Below are positions 62,577 through 64,000 of a stretch of 64,000 bases of DNA, piece by piece; the first letter of the stretch is position 1; each line of letters opens with the position of its first letter. Location of the stretch: assembly GCF_024753135.1 (NCBI RefSeq), contig NZ_JANUGP010000002.1, forward strand, positions 310,001 to 374,000, in the 5' to 3' direction. This DNA is from Streptomyces pyxinicus. GTDB lineage: Bacteria > Actinomycetota > Actinomycetes > Streptomycetales > Streptomycetaceae. The position numbers were made by a program, and so were the translations under genes. The notes under the pieces were generated by a model. It saw only the letters and a program-made list of their open reading frames with translations. It was not told the DNA's origin and did no database searches.

Positions 62577-63992
62577 GTGCGCAACGACCCCGCCTCCCTC
62601 GCCACCGCCGTCCTCGCCCGGGTCGGCGGCCCGGCCAACGTCACCTCCGCCGCCCACTGCATGACCCGCCTCCGCCTCACCCTCGCCGACCCGACGGCCG
62701 CGGACCCGGACGCGCTGCGCTCCGTACCGGGCGTGCTCGGCGTGGTGGACGGCGGGGACGGCACCTGGCAGGTGGTGCTGGGGCCGGGCGTGGTGGCGGA
62801 GGTGACGGCGGAGGTGACGGCGGAGGTGGACCGCCGGAGGCCGGCGCGGGCACCCGGCGCCCCTTCCGCGCCCGGCTCGGCACTGAAGGAGGAACTCCGA
62901 CGGCGCAACGCGACCCCCCTCAAAACGGCCCTGCGCCGGATCGCGAACGTCTTCGTCCCCCTCATCCCCGCCCTGATCGGCTGCGGCATCCTGGCCGGCC
63001 TCAACGGCCTCCTCCTGAACGCGGGGTGGCTGCCGGGCCTCACCCCGGCCCTGTCCGCCATCGCCTCGGCCTTCATGGCACTGATCGCCGTCTTCGTGGG
63101 CGTCAACACGGCGAAGGAGTTCGGCGGGACGCCGGTGCTGGGCGGGGCGGTGGCGGCGGTGGTCGTCTATCCGGGGGTGGCGAAGGTGACGGCGTTCGGG
63201 ATGCACCTGGCGCCCGGCCAGGGCGGGGTGCTGGGCGCGCTCGCGGCGGCGCTGCTCGCCACCCGGGTGGAGAAGTGGTGCCGGGGCCGGGTGCCGGGCG
63301 CGCTGGACGTCCTGCTCACCCCCACGGTCACGGTCCTGGTCTCCGGCCTGGTGACGCTGTACGGCCTGATGTACGCGGCCGGCACGGTGGCCACCGCGAT
63401 CGGCACGGGCGCCGACTGGCTCCTCGTACACGCGGGCGCGGTCGCCGGGCTGGTCCTCGGCGGCCTCTTCCTGCCGCTGGTCATGCTGGGCCTGCACCAG
63501 GCCCTGATCCCCATCCACACCACCCTCATCGAACAGCAGGGCTACACGGTCCTGCTCCCGCTGCTGGCGATGGCGGGCGCGGGCCAGGTCGGCGCGGCGG
63601 TCGCGGTGTACGTCCGGCTGCGCCACGACACGTCCCTGCGTACGACGATCAGGTCGGCCCTCCCGGCGGGCCTGCTTGGCGTCGGCGAACCCCTGATCTA
63701 CGGCGTCTCGCTGCCCCTCGGCCGCCCCTTCCTGACCGCCTGCGCGGGCGGCGCGGCCGGCGGCGCCTTCATCGGCTTCTTCGCCACCCTGGGCACCCAG
63801 GTCGGCGCCACCGCCATCGGCCCCTCCGGCTGGGCCCTCTTCCCCCTCCTCACCGGCAACGCCGGCCCGGCCGCGACGATGGCGGTCTACGGCGGGGGTC
63901 TGCTGACGGGGTACGCGGTGGGCTTCGCGGCGACGTACTTCTTCGGGCTGACGGGCGTCGGAGACCGTCCTCACGAAGCACCATCGTCATAA
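62577..63992 (+). CDS. murP: PTS EIIBC transporter, probable MurNAc-specific
   Basis: A 471-aa phosphotransferase-system permease with EIIB before EIIC, the order and length of E. coli MurP. The EIIB phosphorylation Cys is in TSAAHCMTRLRLTL (about residue 28). The EIIC part has about ten helices and the GVGEPLIYGVSLPLGR motif that binds sugar. No EIIA is fused, so phosphate must come from another EIIA. Coupling to murQ argues for MurNAc rather than GlcNAc, though NagE-type uptake cannot be excluded. Starts at GTG 62577. A 12-bp in-frame triplication (62796-62831) encodes AEVTAEVTAEVD between EIIB and EIIC. Confidence 0.85.
   Translation: MRNDPASLATAVLARVGGPANVTSAAHCMTRLRLTLADPTAADPDALRSVPGVLGVVDGGDGTWQVVLGPGVVAEVTAEVTAEVDRRRPARAPGAPSAPGSALKEELRRRNATPLKTALRRIANVFVPLIPALIGCGILAGLNGLLLNAGWLPGLTPALSAIASAFMALIAVFVGVNTAKEFGGTPVLGGAVAAVVVYPGVAKVTAFGMHLAPGQGGVLGALAAALLATRVEKWCRGRVPGALDVLLTPTVTVLVSGLVTLYGLMYAAGTVATAIGTGADWLLVHAGAVAGLVLGGLFLPLVMLGLHQALIPIHTTLIEQQGYTVLLPLLAMAGAGQVGAAVAVYVRLRHDTSLRTTIRSALPAGLLGVGEPLIYGVSLPLGRPFLTACAGGAAGGAFIGFFATLGTQVGATAIGPSGWALFPLLTGNAGPAATMAVYGGGLLTGYAVGFAATYFFGLTGVGDRPHEAPSS
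62796..62831. repeat. In-frame 12-bp triplication in murP linker
   Basis: GCGGAGGTGACG twice and GCGGAGGTGGAC once, encoding AEVT, AEVT, AEVD at the end of the EIIB domain. Confidence 0.85.
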
Positions 63993-64000
63993 GAGACCGT

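Overview
The window is about 72% GC with strong third-position GC bias, GTG/TTG starts and actinobacterial-only families (DUF397, DUF6879, AfsR/SARP regulators, mycothiol-dependent isomerases, FemX, futalosine-pathway menaquinone genes). It reads as the core chromosome of a Streptomyces species. There is no rRNA, tRNA, CRISPR array, insertion sequence or phage block. About 65 genes lie on both strands in short operons, many with 4-base ATGA/GTGA overlaps.

Layout. 1-8.4 kb: the 5' part of a malic enzyme (cut by the window edge), an EamA exporter, femX (cell-wall branch glycine), a phosphoesterase coupled to an FAD/Fe-S 2-hydroxyacid dehydrogenase, and serC with a strong terminator. 8.4-14.4 kb: decayed Rpn-type nuclease fragments, then a whiJ-like regulatory island (two XRE/DUF5753 regulators, two DUF397-type proteins, an RsbW-like ATPase, DUF6879). 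14.4-19 kb: secreted and accessory proteins (propeller, SGNH hydrolase, Uma2, hemerythrin). 19-28 kb: an AfsR-like giant regulator, aldo/keto reductase, thpR, a GNAT pseudogene, a MarR/MFS pair and a purine permease. 28-37 kb: a CtpE-like P-type ATPase, twin secreted paralogues, a 1043-aa Hsp90/sacsin-like GHKL ATPase, DUF3027 and GNAT. 37-44 kb: MFS, DUF2771 lipoprotein, mqnB-mqnD, cold-shock protein and HAD. 44-53 kb: two DNA/RNA-transaction modules, a helicase-associated/WYL protein with XPB helicase, and HelD. 53-60 kb: darcynin, NmrA, LysR, cutC, mycothiol-linked proteins. 60-64 kb: a MurNAc catabolism locus (RpiR regulator, murQ, murP).

Themes. Cell-wall metabolism frames the window (femX at one end, MurNAc-6-P recycling at the other). 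Regulation is dense: XRE/DUF397 sets, AfsR-like, MarR, LysR, RpiR, with visible candidate operators at MarR, RpiR, the aldo/keto reductase and cutC.

The most unusual signal is not a gene. At seven places, short tandem duplications (14-55 bp units, 2-6 copies) sit exactly on gene edges. Six copy the last codons and stop of a gene outward into the spacer; one (femX) copies the ribosome-binding site plus start codon six times. Further in-frame 12-18 bp duplications occur near gene ends. This looks like a genome-specific slippage or terminus-duplication process. All family assignments are from motif recognition only; no database search was run.
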